Notes under the pieces: generated by a model
Database searches by the model: none
The model's input: only the letters and a program-made list of their open reading frames with translations
What the model was told of the DNA's origin: nothing
Position numbers and translations under genes: made by a program
Shown: piece by piece, positions 7,266-15,761 of the stretch
Position numbering within the stretch: the stretch's first letter is position 1
Layout: every line of letters begins with the position of its first letter
Assembly: GCF_044373315.1 (NCBI RefSeq)
Contig: NZ_JBILQK010000005.1
Location: forward strand, 36,675-100,674
DNA length: 64,000 bases
DNA from: JACDQM01 sp044373315
GTDB taxonomy: Bacteria; Pseudomonadota; Gammaproteobacteria; Burkholderiales; Burkholderiaceae_C
Direction of reading: 5' to 3'

Positions 7266-8084
7266 ATGGCCCTGCTTATCGTCGTCGCGCTGGCCCTGGC
7301 CCTGATCGGCTGGCTACTGGGCCAGCCGCTGTGGCGGCGGCGCCGGCGTCAGCGTCTGCAGCAGCAACCTTTTCCGCTGGCCTGGCGGCGCATCCTGCGG
7401 CGGCGGGTGCCGATGGTGCAAAAGCTGCCGGCCGGCCAGCAGCTGCGGCTGAAACAGCTGATCCAGGTTTTTCTGGCCGAGAAGCCCATCATCGGCTGTG
7501 CCGGCATGGAGATCGACGACGAGGTGCGCGTCACGATTGCCGCGCAGGCCTGCCTGCCGCTGCTAGGCGATGCACGCGGCTTCTATCCCAAGCTGAGCCA
7601 GGTGCTGGTCTATCCGGGGGCTTTCGTGGTCGAGCGCGCGGCGCCCGGCCCGGCTGGCGTGCAGATGGAACAGCGCCGCCTGCTGACCGGCGAATCATGG
7701 AGCCAGGGTCAGGTGGTGCTGTCCTGGCAGGACGTGCTGCAGGGCGCGGCCGATCCAGGCGATGGACACAACGTCGTGATCCACGAGTTCGCCCATCAGT
7801 TGGACCAGGTCAAGGGACATGCCAATGGCGCGCCACCGCTGCCGGGGCGCCAGGCCTACCGACGCTGGTCAAGCGTGATGCAGAGGGAATTCGATGCGCT
7901 GCGCGAACGCGCGGCGCTGGGCCTGCCGAGCCTGCTGAGCGACTACGGCGCCACCGACCCGGCCGAGTTCTTTGCGGTGGCCAGCGAGGTGTTCTTCGAG
8001 TGCCCGAAGGCCATGGCAGAGCAGCATCCCGCGCTCTACCAGGAGTTGGCACGCTACTACCGGGTCGAACCCATCAGCTGGTAG
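7266..8084 (+). CDS. mtfA: MtfA-type zinc peptidase (M90 family)
   Basis: A 272-residue protein with an N-terminal membrane segment (MALLIVVALALALIGWLLG) followed by a basic stretch and a soluble domain. The HEFAH zinc-binding motif is at residues 173-177, and a downstream glutamate in TDPAEFFAVASEVFFE completes the gluzincin pattern of the M90 family. In enterobacteria MtfA interacts with the repressor Mlc and so affects glucose uptake; the function in Burkholderiales is not established. I preferred the ATG at 7266 to a TTG 60 bases upstream because it opens directly into the membrane helix. It is convergent with infA. Confidence 0.85.
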   Translation: MALLIVVALALALIGWLLGQPLWRRRRRQRLQQQPFPLAWRRILRRRVPMVQKLPAGQQLRLKQLIQVFLAEKPIIGCAGMEIDDEVRVTIAAQACLPLLGDARGFYPKLSQVLVYPGAFVVERAAPGPAGVQMEQRRLLTGESWSQGQVVLSWQDVLQGAADPGDGHNVVIHEFAHQLDQVKGHANGAPPLPGRQAYRRWSSVMQREFDALRERAALGLPSLLSDYGATDPAEFFAVASEVFFECPKAMAEQHPALYQELARYYRVEPISW

Positions 8085-8100
8085 CGCGCCTGCGCGAACA

Positions 8101-8367
8101 TCAACGGCGATAGTTGCTGTTGTTGTTGGTCGGCATCGGTCCGCGACGCTCGATGTGGCGGAAAGTGATGCGGCCCTTGCTCAGGTCATAGGGCGACAGT
8201 TCCAGCGACACCTTGTCACCCGCCAGGATGCGGATGTGGTTCTTCTTCATCTTGCCCGAGGTGTAGGCAATCAGCTTGTGGCCGTTTTCAAGCGTGACAC
8301 GAAAGCGCGTGTCGGGCAGCACTTCGTCTACCTGGCCTTGCATTTCAATGAGTTCTTCTTTTGCCAT
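8101..8367 (-). CDS. infA: Translation initiation factor IF-1 (long form)
   Basis: An 88-residue S1/OB-fold protein starting MAKEELIEMQGQV, with the conserved core RFRVTLENGH and HIRILAGDKVSLELSPYDLSKGRI. It helps IF-2 and IF-3 place initiator tRNA on the 30S subunit. The usual IF-1 is about 72 residues; this one carries a polar tail ending RRGPMPTNNNSNYRR. Such extended copies are common in Burkholderiales, often as a second infA. The classical infA, normally in a ribosomal protein operon, would lie elsewhere. A terminator of the upstream minus-strand gene separates the two. Confidence 0.94.
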   Translation of the reverse strand: MAKEELIEMQGQVDEVLPDTRFRVTLENGHKLIAYTSGKMKKNHIRILAGDKVSLELSPYDLSKGRITFRHIERRGPMPTNNNSNYRR

Positions 8368-8418
8368 CCGGGTGCTCCAGTCCTTGTGCGCACCCGGTCA
8401 TGAAACGCCCGGCACGCT

Positions 8419-8456
8419 GAAAAACAAAACCGCCACAGCGCAGGCACTGGGGCGGC
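8419..8456 (-). terminator. Rho-independent terminator of the CBS-domain gene
   Basis: On the minus strand GCCGCC and GGCGG arms (with inner CAG/CTG and GC/GC pairs) form a long GC-rich hairpin followed by TTTTGTTTTT. It lies just after the CBS protein stop and ahead of infA. Confidence 0.72.
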
Positions 8457-8477
8457 AACAGCGGGCATTCTAACCGA

Positions 8478-9176
8478 TCATGACCAGAGATCGAGTGGCG
8501 CCTCCCGGGTCATGGCGCGCAGCAGGTCGGTGCGTGACAAAAAGCCCAGCAGCCGGCCCTCGTCCGACAGCACCGGCAGCCCGGGCAGCTGCAGGTCCAG
8601 CATCAGCTGGGCAGCCTCGCGCAGGGGCGAGTCCGGCAGCGCCGCCGGCACCGGCGACCACATCAGCTCGCTGACCGGCTGGGCCAGGCGCGCGCTCCAG
8701 GCCAGCGCACTGGGCAGATCGGCCGGCATCATCTCCTCGCGCATCAGCGCCGAGCGCCCGATCAGACCCACCAGCTGGCCCTGCGCGCCGACCACCGGCG
8801 CCTGGCCGATGCCGGCTTGCGCCAGCACGCCCCAGGCCTCTCGCAGGGTGGCCGTCACCGGCACCGTGATCAGCTTGCGGCTCATCAGCTCGCCCACCCG
8901 GGCGATGGCATGCCGTGCTGCCGCCGCGCCTGCGCCTTGCTGGGCCTGCGCATAGGCAGCCAGCGCCTGGCGGGGCCCGCTTTCGCCGAGCAGGCCAGCG
9001 TGGCCACCGGCCTCACCCTCGCGGCGAGACAGCGACACTGCAGCAGACTCCTCGACCTCCTGCCCGATGGCTGCCACAGCACGCAGCCGGGCAACGGCCT
9101 TGACCTCGGCCAGATCGCGCACCTGCTCCAGCGGACCGTTGTAGAGCCGCCCCTGGATTCCATACACCGAGAACAT
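8478..9176 (-). CDS. CBS-domain-pair protein
   Basis: A 232-residue cytoplasmic protein starting MFSVYGIQGRLYNG. Two CBS motifs fill the C-terminal two thirds: VGELMSRKLITVP...LVGLIGRSALM and VSELMWSPVPAAL...LLGFLSRTDLL. CBS pairs bind adenine nucleotides and act as energy or ligand sensors. No catalytic domain is attached, so this is a stand-alone sensor of unknown partner. The N-terminal about 100 residues have no domain I recognise. I chose the ATG at 9176 over upstream in-frame starts because the family begins with this MFSVYG-like sequence. It is divergent from a small lipoprotein gene and followed by a strong terminator. Confidence 0.8.
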   Translation of the reverse strand: MFSVYGIQGRLYNGPLEQVRDLAEVKAVARLRAVAAIGQEVEESAAVSLSRREGEAGGHAGLLGESGPRQALAAYAQAQQGAGAAAARHAIARVGELMSRKLITVPVTATLREAWGVLAQAGIGQAPVVGAQGQLVGLIGRSALMREEMMPADLPSALAWSARLAQPVSELMWSPVPAALPDSPLREAAQLMLDLQLPGLPVLSDEGRLLGFLSRTDLLRAMTREAPLDLWS

Positions 9177-9293
9177 GATGGCCGCCGCCTTTCCCATGCA
9201 GTCGAAGCCGCGCAAGCATGACACAGGCCCCAGCATGGGCACAATGCGGGCCTGTCCGCCTTTCACCGCCCTTCACCGCCATCTGGCGCCTCA

Positions 9294-9521
9294 GTGATGA
9301 CGCATCGCCCCCTGCTCACCCTTGTTCTTGCCCTGCCGCTGCTGCTGTCACTGCAGGCTTGCGCTGTGGTGTCGGTGGCCGGCGCGGCCGCCGGTGCGGC
9401 CATCTCGGTCACGGGCGCGGTGGTCAGCACCACGGTCAAGGTGGGCGGCAAGGTGGTTGAGAAGACCATCGACGCGGTCACACCCTCACCGAGCACACCT
9501 GCCGCGCCCGCACAGCCCTGA
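9294..9521 (+). CDS. Small lipoprotein (NF038104-like)
   Basis: A 75-residue protein whose N-terminal helix ends in the lipobox LQAC (cysteine at about residue 23). After it comes a small-residue-rich segment, VVSVAGAAAGAAISVTGAVV, and a proline/alanine-rich tail. The pattern is that of a short Burkholderiales outer-membrane lipoprotein family of unknown role. It stands alone between the CBS gene and a convergent hypothetical gene. Confidence 0.78.
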   Translation: MMTHRPLLTLVLALPLLLSLQACAVVSVAGAAAGAAISVTGAVVSTTVKVGGKVVEKTIDAVTPSPSTPAAPAQP

Positions 9522-9537
9522 TAGGCAGCCGAGAGGA

Positions 9538-10017
9538 CTACCCAGCCTGGGCGAGAAAGGCGTCGATGGCGGCCTCCGCCTCGGTCTGGGAATCGAACAC
9601 CTGCACCTGCAGGCCATGGGTCTTCATGATCTTGGACCAGACCGGCAACATCAGCAGTCGCGCTTCAATCCCCTCAGGCACCGTCCAGACATGCAGGGTC
9701 TGCGCCGGCAGCGAATGGGCTGCACGCCCCATCAACTCGTCAAACACTTTCAGCGCATCGGGCGATGTCAGCATGGACTCAGCCCATATCGAGTGCACGG
9801 CCAGCGCACCGTCACCCGCCCAGTCGGCCAGGTTCTGGCGCCACATCGCGGCATAGGCCAGCATGAACTCCGTGTTGAACGGACCTGTGGCCTGCCCGGT
9901 GACGATGGCGCCCTGCTTGCGAATTTCCATCGTCCCGTGCGGCGTGAAGCCAGTCTGGGCATAGCTGCCAGCTTCCGCGCGTGTCAGGCCCTCGGATCCC
10001 TTTCTCTGATCATTCAT
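9538..10017 (-). CDS. Hypothetical protein
   Basis: A 159-residue protein without signal peptide or membrane segment. A stretch reading MEIRKQGAIVTGQATGPFN followed by alternating helices and strands, with VWTVPEGIEARLLMLPVWSK near the end, suggests a STAS/SpoIIAA-like alpha/beta fold, but no family can be named. Codon use and GC match the neighbours, which supports a real gene. It is convergent with the lipoprotein and lies downstream of the DUF2520 gene with a 67-base gap. Confidence 0.68.
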   Translation of the reverse strand: MNDQRKGSEGLTRAEAGSYAQTGFTPHGTMEIRKQGAIVTGQATGPFNTEFMLAYAAMWRQNLADWAGDGALAVHSIWAESMLTSPDALKVFDELMGRAAHSLPAQTLHVWTVPEGIEARLLMLPVWSKIMKTHGLQVQVFDSQTEAEAAIDAFLAQAG

Positions 10018-10084
10018 CTTCTGATGCCCTCCTGGCGCCAGCCCGAACCCTCAACGACAGCGCTGACGATGGCCTGACAAGAGC

Positions 10085-10978
10085 CTATCTGCTTTTGAGC
10101 AAGGCTTCGAGCCGTGCCAGCGTCTGGGCATCCAGCCGCTGGCTTTCGGACGCCAGGACCAGCTGCCGGCGTGACAGCTCGCGGTAGAACTGCCCATGGG
10201 ACGCACCGAGCGCATCGAAGGCCTGCAGGTGACGCGCCACCACACCCAGATCGCCGCGCGAGATCGGCCCGGCCAAGGCCTGCGCCAGACCCTTGGCCTC
10301 GGCGGCATCCAGCGTGCCGCGGGCCAGCGGCAACAAGGATCGCAAGGCCTGCTCGCGGGGCAGGCCGATGGCCTCCCAGACCAGGGCCGCCTCGTCGAGC
10401 ATCGACAGCAGAAAGCTCGCCGCAAAGCTGGCAGCACCGTGATAGGCCGCACGCGTGCCGGGGCGCAGCGCCAGAGGCTGCAGGCCCAGCAGTGCGGCCA
10501 GCGCGTGCAGCTCGTCAGCCAGCCCACCCTCGGCCTCGATCGCCACCGTGCTGCCGGGCAGCAGCGCTAGCGCGCGCTCGGGGTCGGAAAAAATCTGCAG
10601 CGGATGGAAGCCGCCCACCAGCGCGCCCCGCTCTTGCGCAGCCGCCAGCGCCGCGAGCTCGGTGGCACCGCTGCAATGCACCACGCGCTGCCCCGGACGC
10701 CAGCGCAGCGCGGACGCTGTCGCCGCAATGGCGTCATCGGGCACCGTCAGGAAGACCAGCTCGGCCGCAGCGGCTGCCTCCTCGATGGGCAGCGCCGCGC
10801 AAGCCGGCAGCCGAGCCGCAAGCGCCTGCGCGGCCGGCATCGAGCGGCTGGCCACCGCGACGATCTGGCAGCCCTGCGCGGCCAGCGCGCGCGCCAGCGT
10901 CTGGCCCAGGCGGCCGGCGCCGACGATGGCTATTCGCAAGGACTGCGGATGCGGGCGCGGATTCACCGGCTCGGCCAT
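10085..10978 (-). CDS. Rossmann-fold and DUF2520 domain oxidoreductase-like protein
   Basis: A 297-residue protein. The N-terminal NAD(P)-binding domain starts IAIVGAGRLGQTLARALAAQG (residues about 16-35, GxGxxG type), and the C-terminal helical DUF2520 domain contains HGAASFAASFLLSMLDEAALVW. The architecture resembles pyrroline-5-carboxylate and ketopantoate reductases. No substrate has been assigned to the DUF2520 family. It ends 50 bases before the FKBP gene on the same strand and may be independent. Confidence 0.84.
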   Translation of the reverse strand: MAEPVNPRPHPQSLRIAIVGAGRLGQTLARALAAQGCQIVAVASRSMPAAQALAARLPACAALPIEEAAAAAELVFLTVPDDAIAATASALRWRPGQRVVHCSGATELAALAAAQERGALVGGFHPLQIFSDPERALALLPGSTVAIEAEGGLADELHALAALLGLQPLALRPGTRAAYHGAASFAASFLLSMLDEAALVWEAIGLPREQALRSLLPLARGTLDAAEAKGLAQALAGPISRGDLGVVARHLQAFDALGASHGQFYRELSRRQLVLASESQRLDAQTLARLEALLKSR

Positions 10979-11028
10979 GTCGCTTGCCAGTGCCTTGCTT
11001 CGCCTAAACCGCGCGCGGGCTCAGCCGA

Positions 11029-11751
11029 TCAGACGGCCAGCAGCTCCACCTCGAACAGCAGCACGGCATTGGGCGGAATCACGCCGCCGGCGCCGTATTC
11101 GCCATAGCCCAGCTCAGGCGGGATCACCAGCATGCGGGTGCCGCCGATCTTCATGCCGGCCACGCCCTCGTCCCAGCCCTGGATCACCTCGCCGCCGCCC
11201 AGGCGGAAGCGGAAGGGATCACGACGGTCCTTGCTGGAATCGAACTTCTTGCCGCGCGCGCCGTCCTTGTAGAGCCAGCCGGTGTAATGCACGGTGACGC
11301 GCTGGCCCTTGGTGGCCTCGGCGCCACTGCCTTCCACGGTGTCCTGGTACTTCAGGCCGCTGGCGGTTTCCTGCAGATTCAGGTGCACGGCCTCGGGGCC
11401 ACCGGAAACACCCAGCAGCTTGACCTCGAACTTCAGCGTCGCATTGGGTGGAATCACGCCGCCTGCGCCGCGCGCGCCGTAGCCCAGCTGCGGCGGGATC
11501 AGCAGCACGCGGGTGCCGCCGACCTTCATGCCCTGCACGCCTTCATCCCAGCCGCGGATCACCATGCCGCCGTCGAGCTCGAAGTCGAAGGGCTCGCCGC
11601 GGTCCAGGCTGGAGTCGAACTTGGCGCCCTGCTGGCCGTCCTTGTAGAGCCAGCCGGTGTAGTGGACCGACACGTCCTGGCCGGCCTTGGCTTCGGCGCC
11701 TTCGCCGACGACCGTGTCTTCGTACTGCAGGCCGCTGGAGGTGGTGTTCAT
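11029..11751 (-). CDS. Tandem FKBP-type peptidyl-prolyl isomerase
   Basis: A 240-residue protein of two FKBP domains in a row, roughly residues 1-115 and 120-240. Each has the VHYTGWLYKDG motif, a WDEGVxGM segment and a final GAGGVIPPNA loop. The two halves are clearly duplicates, differing mainly in loop residues. FKBPs speed cis-trans isomerisation at prolines; no signal peptide is seen, so it acts in the cytoplasm. The ATG at 11751 overlaps the gluQ stop (ATGA), so the two are translationally coupled. Single-domain FKBPs are usual, and the doubled form is less common. Confidence 0.92.
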   Translation of the reverse strand: MNTTSSGLQYEDTVVGEGAEAKAGQDVSVHYTGWLYKDGQQGAKFDSSLDRGEPFDFELDGGMVIRGWDEGVQGMKVGGTRVLLIPPQLGYGARGAGGVIPPNATLKFEVKLLGVSGGPEAVHLNLQETASGLKYQDTVEGSGAEATKGQRVTVHYTGWLYKDGARGKKFDSSKDRRDPFRFRLGGGEVIQGWDEGVAGMKIGGTRMLVIPPELGYGEYGAGGVIPPNAVLLFEVELLAV

Positions 11752-12674
11752 GGGGATTCCTTGCGTGTTGAAACAGATGCGGACGGCATCATGCCACCAA
11801 GCGCGTCCGGCCATTGCGCCACGGCTTCCGCCAAGGCCTCAGCCAGCGTGGCCGACTGCAGGCGCAGGCCCAGCACGGCGGCCGCCTGGCGGATCGCATG
11901 CAGCGGGTCAGCCAGGTCCAGCGCCGCGGCGCCGTTCTGCTTGGAGAGCTTCTCGCCATTGGCGCCCAGCACCAGCGGCGTGTGCAGATAAGCCGGCGTC
12001 GGCAGGCCCAGCAGCCGCTGCAGGCGAATCTGGCGCGGCGTGTTGTCGGCGAGGTCTTCGCCGCGCACCACATGCGTGATGCCCTGCGCCGCGTCGTCCA
12101 CCACCACCGCCAGTTGATAGGCCCACAGGCCATCGGCGCGCTTGAGCACGAAATCTCCAACGGCAGTGTCCAGACGCTGCTGCTGCGGCCCGAGCCGGCG
12201 GTCGGTCCAGTCGATCAGCAGCGGCTCGGTGCCAGCGTGATCTCCCGTGCTGAGCAGGCGCCAGGCGCGTGCTTCACGGCCCTGCGTGCCCGCCCTGCAG
12301 GTGCCGGGATAGACCAGCTCGCCATGGCGCTGCTGCGCCTGACCCTGCGCGACTGCGATCTCCTTGCGCGAACAGGCGCAGCCATAGACCCAGCCGTCCT
12401 GCTGCAGCCGCGACAGCGCCTGGGCATAGAGATCGCCGCGCTGCGATTGCCAGACCGGCGGCGCATCGGGCAGCAAGCCCACCGCGGCCAACTGCTGCAG
12501 GATCAGCCGGTCGGCGCCGGGCACGCAGCGCGGCGTGTCCACATCCTCGATGCGCACTAGCCACTGGCCGCCCTGCGCACGCACATCCAGCCAGCTGGCC
12601 AGCGCCGCCACCAGCGAACCAGCGTGCAGCGGGCCGGTGGGCGATGGCGCAAAACGTCCGAAGCAGCGACCCAT
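11748..12674 (-). CDS. gluQ: Glutamyl-queuosine tRNA(Asp) synthetase
   Basis: A 308-residue truncated glutamyl-tRNA synthetase paralogue. FAPSPTGPLHAGSLVAAL near the N-terminus is the HIGH-type motif, and KLSKQNGAAALD is the KMSKS-type motif. A CACSRKEI...YPGTCR segment supplies the zinc-binding cysteines typical of GluQRS. The anticodon-binding domain of full GluRS is absent, as expected. The family adds glutamate to queuosine in tRNA(Asp). It lies nine bases after the LysR gene stop... on the same strand, and overlaps the FKBP start by four bases. Confidence 0.92.
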   Translation of the reverse strand: MGRCFGRFAPSPTGPLHAGSLVAALASWLDVRAQGGQWLVRIEDVDTPRCVPGADRLILQQLAAVGLLPDAPPVWQSQRGDLYAQALSRLQQDGWVYGCACSRKEIAVAQGQAQQRHGELVYPGTCRAGTQGREARAWRLLSTGDHAGTEPLLIDWTDRRLGPQQQRLDTAVGDFVLKRADGLWAYQLAVVVDDAAQGITHVVRGEDLADNTPRQIRLQRLLGLPTPAYLHTPLVLGANGEKLSKQNGAAALDLADPLHAIRQAAAVLGLRLQSATLAEALAEAVAQWPDALGGMMPSASVSTRKESP

Positions 12675-12682
12675 GGCTGTGC

Positions 12683-13696
12683 TCAGAGCAACAGCCCTTC
12701 ATGCTGCAGCAGCAAGGCCTGGCGGGTGGCGCCGCTCTTGAGCTGCTGCAGCCACCAGGCCAGCGCCTTGGCTGGCGGATGGCCGGTGTTGCGCCAGGCA
12801 TAGTGCAGCTGGAAGGCGCGCCGTTCCACATAGGTCCGCTTGGCCACCAGGCGGCCGGCCTCGACATGGCGCCGCACCATCGGCGATGGCAGGGAGCCGC
12901 AGCCCAGCCCACGGAGCAAGGCCTCCAGCTTGGCCGCCATCGAAGGCATGGTCAGCACCTCCTGGCCGGGGATCACGCCAGCCGTGACCGGCGCCAGGCT
13001 GCGCGCGGAATCGGCCACCGTGATGATGCGGTGCTCGGCCATCGTGGCCGCGGACAGCGGTTCGTCAAGCTTGGCCAACGGATGGTGCGGCGCGACACAG
13101 AACAGCATCTCCATCTCGCCCAGCGGCTCGGTGTAGACACTGCCGCCCGGCGCCTGGGCCGAAGTGCCGATGGCCAGATCGGCCTGGCCCGAGGTCAGCG
13201 CCTCCCAGGTGCCGGCCATCACCTCGACGCGCAGCTTCAGCCGCGTCGGCGGGCCGCGCGGCGCCTCGGGGGTCTCGTCCACCGGCAGTTGGTAGAACGC
13301 TTCCATCAGGTCGAACACCGCGCGGCGCGCGATGGCATCGTCGATGGCCACCGTCAGCTCGCTCTCCCAGCCGGTGGCGATGCGGCGCACGCGGTTAGCC
13401 ACCGCGTCCATCTCCTGCAGCAGGCGCCGGCCTTCGAGCAGCAGCTCCTGGCCGGCAGCCGTCAGCACGGCCTGGCGCGAACTGCGGTCGAACAGCAGCA
13501 CATCCAGCGCTTCTTCAAGTTGACGCACGCTGTAGGTCAGCGCCGACGGCACCTTGCCCATCTCGCGCGCGGCGGCGGCGAAACTGCCGGTGCGCGCGAT
13601 GCTGTCCATCATGGACAGCGCCTCAGGCGTCAGCACGCGGCGCTTGTGTCCGGTCTTGTCAGCGAATGTCTTGTCTGAGTTCGGCATGGGATTCAT
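12683..13696 (-). CDS. LysR-family transcriptional regulator
   Basis: A 337-residue regulator with an N-terminal winged helix-turn-helix (LSMMDSIARTGSFAAAAREM then SALTYSVRQLEEAL) and a substrate-binding effector domain. It is divergent from the pirin gene with a 90-base intergenic region, the usual arrangement for a LysR protein controlling its neighbour. A TTGAA-N7-TTCAA palindrome six bases from its start is a candidate autoregulatory site. The gene ends just upstream of gluQ on the same strand, which may be read through from it. The effector is unknown. Confidence 0.9.
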   Translation of the reverse strand: MNPMPNSDKTFADKTGHKRRVLTPEALSMMDSIARTGSFAAAAREMGKVPSALTYSVRQLEEALDVLLFDRSSRQAVLTAAGQELLLEGRRLLQEMDAVANRVRRIATGWESELTVAIDDAIARRAVFDLMEAFYQLPVDETPEAPRGPPTRLKLRVEVMAGTWEALTSGQADLAIGTSAQAPGGSVYTEPLGEMEMLFCVAPHHPLAKLDEPLSAATMAEHRIITVADSARSLAPVTAGVIPGQEVLTMPSMAAKLEALLRGLGCGSLPSPMVRRHVEAGRLVAKRTYVERRAFQLHYAWRNTGHPPAKALAWWLQQLKSGATRQALLLQHEGLLL

Positions 13697-13701
13697 CTTA
13701 T

Positions 13702-13718
13702 TTGAACGCTCGCTTCAA
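13702..13718. promoter_or_regulatory. Candidate LysR operator
   Basis: An inverted repeat TTGAA-N7-TTCAA lies in the short divergent region between lysR and the pirin gene, six bases upstream of the lysR ATG. LysR-type sites are commonly interrupted palindromes of this length; the assignment is by position and symmetry only. Confidence 0.42.
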
Positions 13719-13786
13719 GCCGACACGCCCCTCGCAACGGCCTGCCCGCCTACAGTTGCTACAGCATCAAACCAGGAGACCCCGCC

Positions 13787-14509
13787 ATGCTCGAACTGAT
13801 CAAGTCCTGCGACCGCGGCTACGCCGACCACGGCTGGCTGAAGTCCTTCCACAGCTTCTCGTTCGCCGACTACTACGACCCGAAGCGCATGGGCTTCGGC
13901 GCCTTGCGCGTCATCAATGAAGACCGCATCGCCGCCGGCAGCGGCTTCGGCACGCACGGCCACCGCGACATGGAAATCATCAGCTATGTGCTGGCCGGCG
14001 AACTGGCGCACCAGGACAGCATGGGCAACGGCAAGCCCGGCGGCGCCAACGCTGGCGTGATCCGCCCCGGCGACGTGCAGCGCATGAGCGCCGGCAGCGG
14101 CGTGATGCACAGCGAGTTCAACAACGCCCCCGGCCAGCAGACGCACTTCCTGCAGATCTGGATCCAGCCGAACCAGCGCGGCATTCCGCCCGGCTACGAG
14201 CAGAAGCGTTTTGACGCGGCCGACAAGCGCGGCCAGCTGCGCCTGGTCGCCTCGCCTGACGGTGCCGATGGCTCGGTGCGCATGAGTGCCGACGCCTGGC
14301 TCTACGCCGGGCTGTTCGATGGCGCCGAGCAGGCGACGCTGTCGCTGGCGCCGGCGCACAAGAGCTATGTCCACCTGATCCGCGGCGCCTTGACCGTCAA
14401 CGGCCAAGAGCTGGCGGCCGGCGATGCGCTGCAAATCAGCGGCGAATCGCAGCTGCACTTGAGCGCTGGCGAGGACGCCGAGGTGCTGGTGTTCGACCTC
14501 GCCGCCTGA
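13787..14509 (+). CDS. Pirin-family bicupin (quercetinase-like)
   Basis: A 240-residue pirin of the YhhW type. The N-terminal cupin has FGTHGHRDMEIISYVLAGEL with the metal-binding histidines, then SAGSGVMHSEFN; the C-terminal cupin ends in an LHLSAGEDAEVLVFDLA strand. Some family members cleave quercetin and others modulate stress responses; the role here is unknown. A CAGGAG ribosome-binding site precedes the ATG. It is probably controlled by the divergent LysR protein. Confidence 0.92.
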   Translation: MLELIKSCDRGYADHGWLKSFHSFSFADYYDPKRMGFGALRVINEDRIAAGSGFGTHGHRDMEIISYVLAGELAHQDSMGNGKPGGANAGVIRPGDVQRMSAGSGVMHSEFNNAPGQQTHFLQIWIQPNQRGIPPGYEQKRFDAADKRGQLRLVASPDGADGSVRMSADAWLYAGLFDGAEQATLSLAPAHKSYVHLIRGALTVNGQELAAGDALQISGESQLHLSAGEDAEVLVFDLAA

Positions 14510-14531
14510 GCCGGGGCCTAGACTTCAGGCC

Positions 14532-15257
14532 ATGGAGAACCTGCTTGCTGTCCTCGCCTTCCTGCCCTGGCTTGACTGGGTGGCCCTGCTGGTGTTTTTC
14601 GCGGCCTGGATCGGCTACGCGCAGTTCGCGCGGCGCAATGCGGTCAGCCGCGGCTCGCTGCTGGCGGCCACCAACCGCGAACGGCACCGCTGGATGCTGG
14701 AGGTCACCTACCGCGAGGTGCGGGTGGTCGACGGCATCGTGATGCAGAGCCTGTCGACCAGCCCTTCGTTCTTCGCGTCGACCACCATCCTGATCATCGG
14801 CGGCCTGTTGGCGGTGCTGGGGGCCAGCGACCAGGCCAGCGAGCTGGTGCGGGAAATCCCCTTCGCAGCCAGCACCTCGACGCTGGTGTTCGACCTCAAG
14901 CTGATTCTGCTGGCCGGCATCTTCGTCTATGCCTTCTTCCGCTTCACCTGGAGCATGCGCCAGTACACCTTCGGCGCGCTACTGGTGGCGGCCGCTCCCG
15001 GCCATGACCGCTTCGCCGCCGACCCAAGCCTGTCACGCGAGGCCTTTGCCGACCGAGCCGGGCACATCGTCGCGCTGGCCGCGGAAACCTTCAACGACGG
15101 GCTGCGCGCCTACTACATCTCCTTCGCAGCCATCGCCTGGTTCTTCTCGCCCTTTGCCATGATGCTGGCCACGCTGGGAGTGATCTACATCCTCTACCAG
15201 CGCGAGTTCCACTCCGATGTGCTGGCCGTGCTGCAGGAAGACGTCGACGGCCACTGA
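14532..15257 (+). CDS. DUF599 membrane protein
   Basis: A 241-residue inner-membrane protein with about four hydrophobic helices (near residues 14-32, 88-105, 120-140 and 200-225). The N-terminal WLDWVALLVFFAAWIGYAQF and the central FASTTILIIGGLLAVLGA are characteristic of DUF599. No function is established for the family. It follows the pirin gene by 22 bases on the same strand and may be co-transcribed with it. It is convergent with the Lrp gene, four bases away. Confidence 0.84.
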   Translation: MENLLAVLAFLPWLDWVALLVFFAAWIGYAQFARRNAVSRGSLLAATNRERHRWMLEVTYREVRVVDGIVMQSLSTSPSFFASTTILIIGGLLAVLGASDQASELVREIPFAASTSTLVFDLKLILLAGIFVYAFFRFTWSMRQYTFGALLVAAAPGHDRFAADPSLSREAFADRAGHIVALAAETFNDGLRAYYISFAAIAWFFSPFAMMLATLGVIYILYQREFHSDVLAVLQEDVDGH

Positions 15258-15260
15258 GCC

Positions 15261-15731
15261 TCAGGACACCGGCAGCGCCGTCTCGTACTTGACCTCGCGC
15301 AGCACCACATTGCTGCGCACGCTGGCAACGCCGGGCACCTTGAAGATGCGGCTCTGCAGGAACTGGTCGTAAGCCTTCATATCGGGCACCACCACCTTGA
15401 TCACATAGTCGGCCTCGCCGGTGATGCCGTGGCATTCGATGATCTCGCGGCTGGTCTGCACCAGCTGCTCGAACTGCTCCACCGCGCCCTCGCTGTGCCG
15501 CACCAGGCTGACATTGGCCAGCACGCAGATGTTCAGGCCCAGCTTCTCGCGGTCCACCAGGGCCACATGGCGGCGGATCACGCCGCTGTCTTCCAGATCC
15601 TTCACGCGACGCCACACCGGCGTGGCCGACAGCCCGACCTTGTCGGCCAGGGCCTGGGTGGACAGGCGCCCATCGGCCTGCAGGGCTTCGAGAATCTGCT
15701 TTGTCGCCCGATCGAAACGTTCGCTTTCCAT
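15261..15731 (-). CDS. Lrp/AsnC-family transcriptional regulator
   Basis: A 156-residue regulator with an N-terminal helix-turn-helix (residues about 5-60, containing LSTQALADKVGLSATPVWRR) and a C-terminal RAM amino-acid-binding domain (CHGITGEADYVIKVVVPDM). These proteins sense amino acids and often control a divergent catabolic gene. Here the neighbour is indolepyruvate ferredoxin oxidoreductase, which degrades aromatic amino acid keto acids, so an aromatic amino acid effector is plausible. A perfect 8-base inverted repeat lies 11 bases upstream of its start. Confidence 0.92.
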   Translation of the reverse strand: MESERFDRATKQILEALQADGRLSTQALADKVGLSATPVWRRVKDLEDSGVIRRHVALVDREKLGLNICVLANVSLVRHSEGAVEQFEQLVQTSREIIECHGITGEADYVIKVVVPDMKAYDQFLQSRIFKVPGVASVRSNVVLREVKYETALPVS

Positions 15732-15742
15732 TTATGCCATCC

Positions 15743-15761
15743 TTGAGAGACATTCTCTCAA
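15743..15761. promoter_or_regulatory. Perfect palindrome, candidate Lrp/AsnC operator
   Basis: TTGAGAGACATTCTCTCAA has perfect 8-base arms with a 3-base centre. It sits 11 bases before the lrp start and about 97 bases before the oxidoreductase gene, where it could control both directions. A related half-site CTCTCA follows at 15795-15800. Confidence 0.62.
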
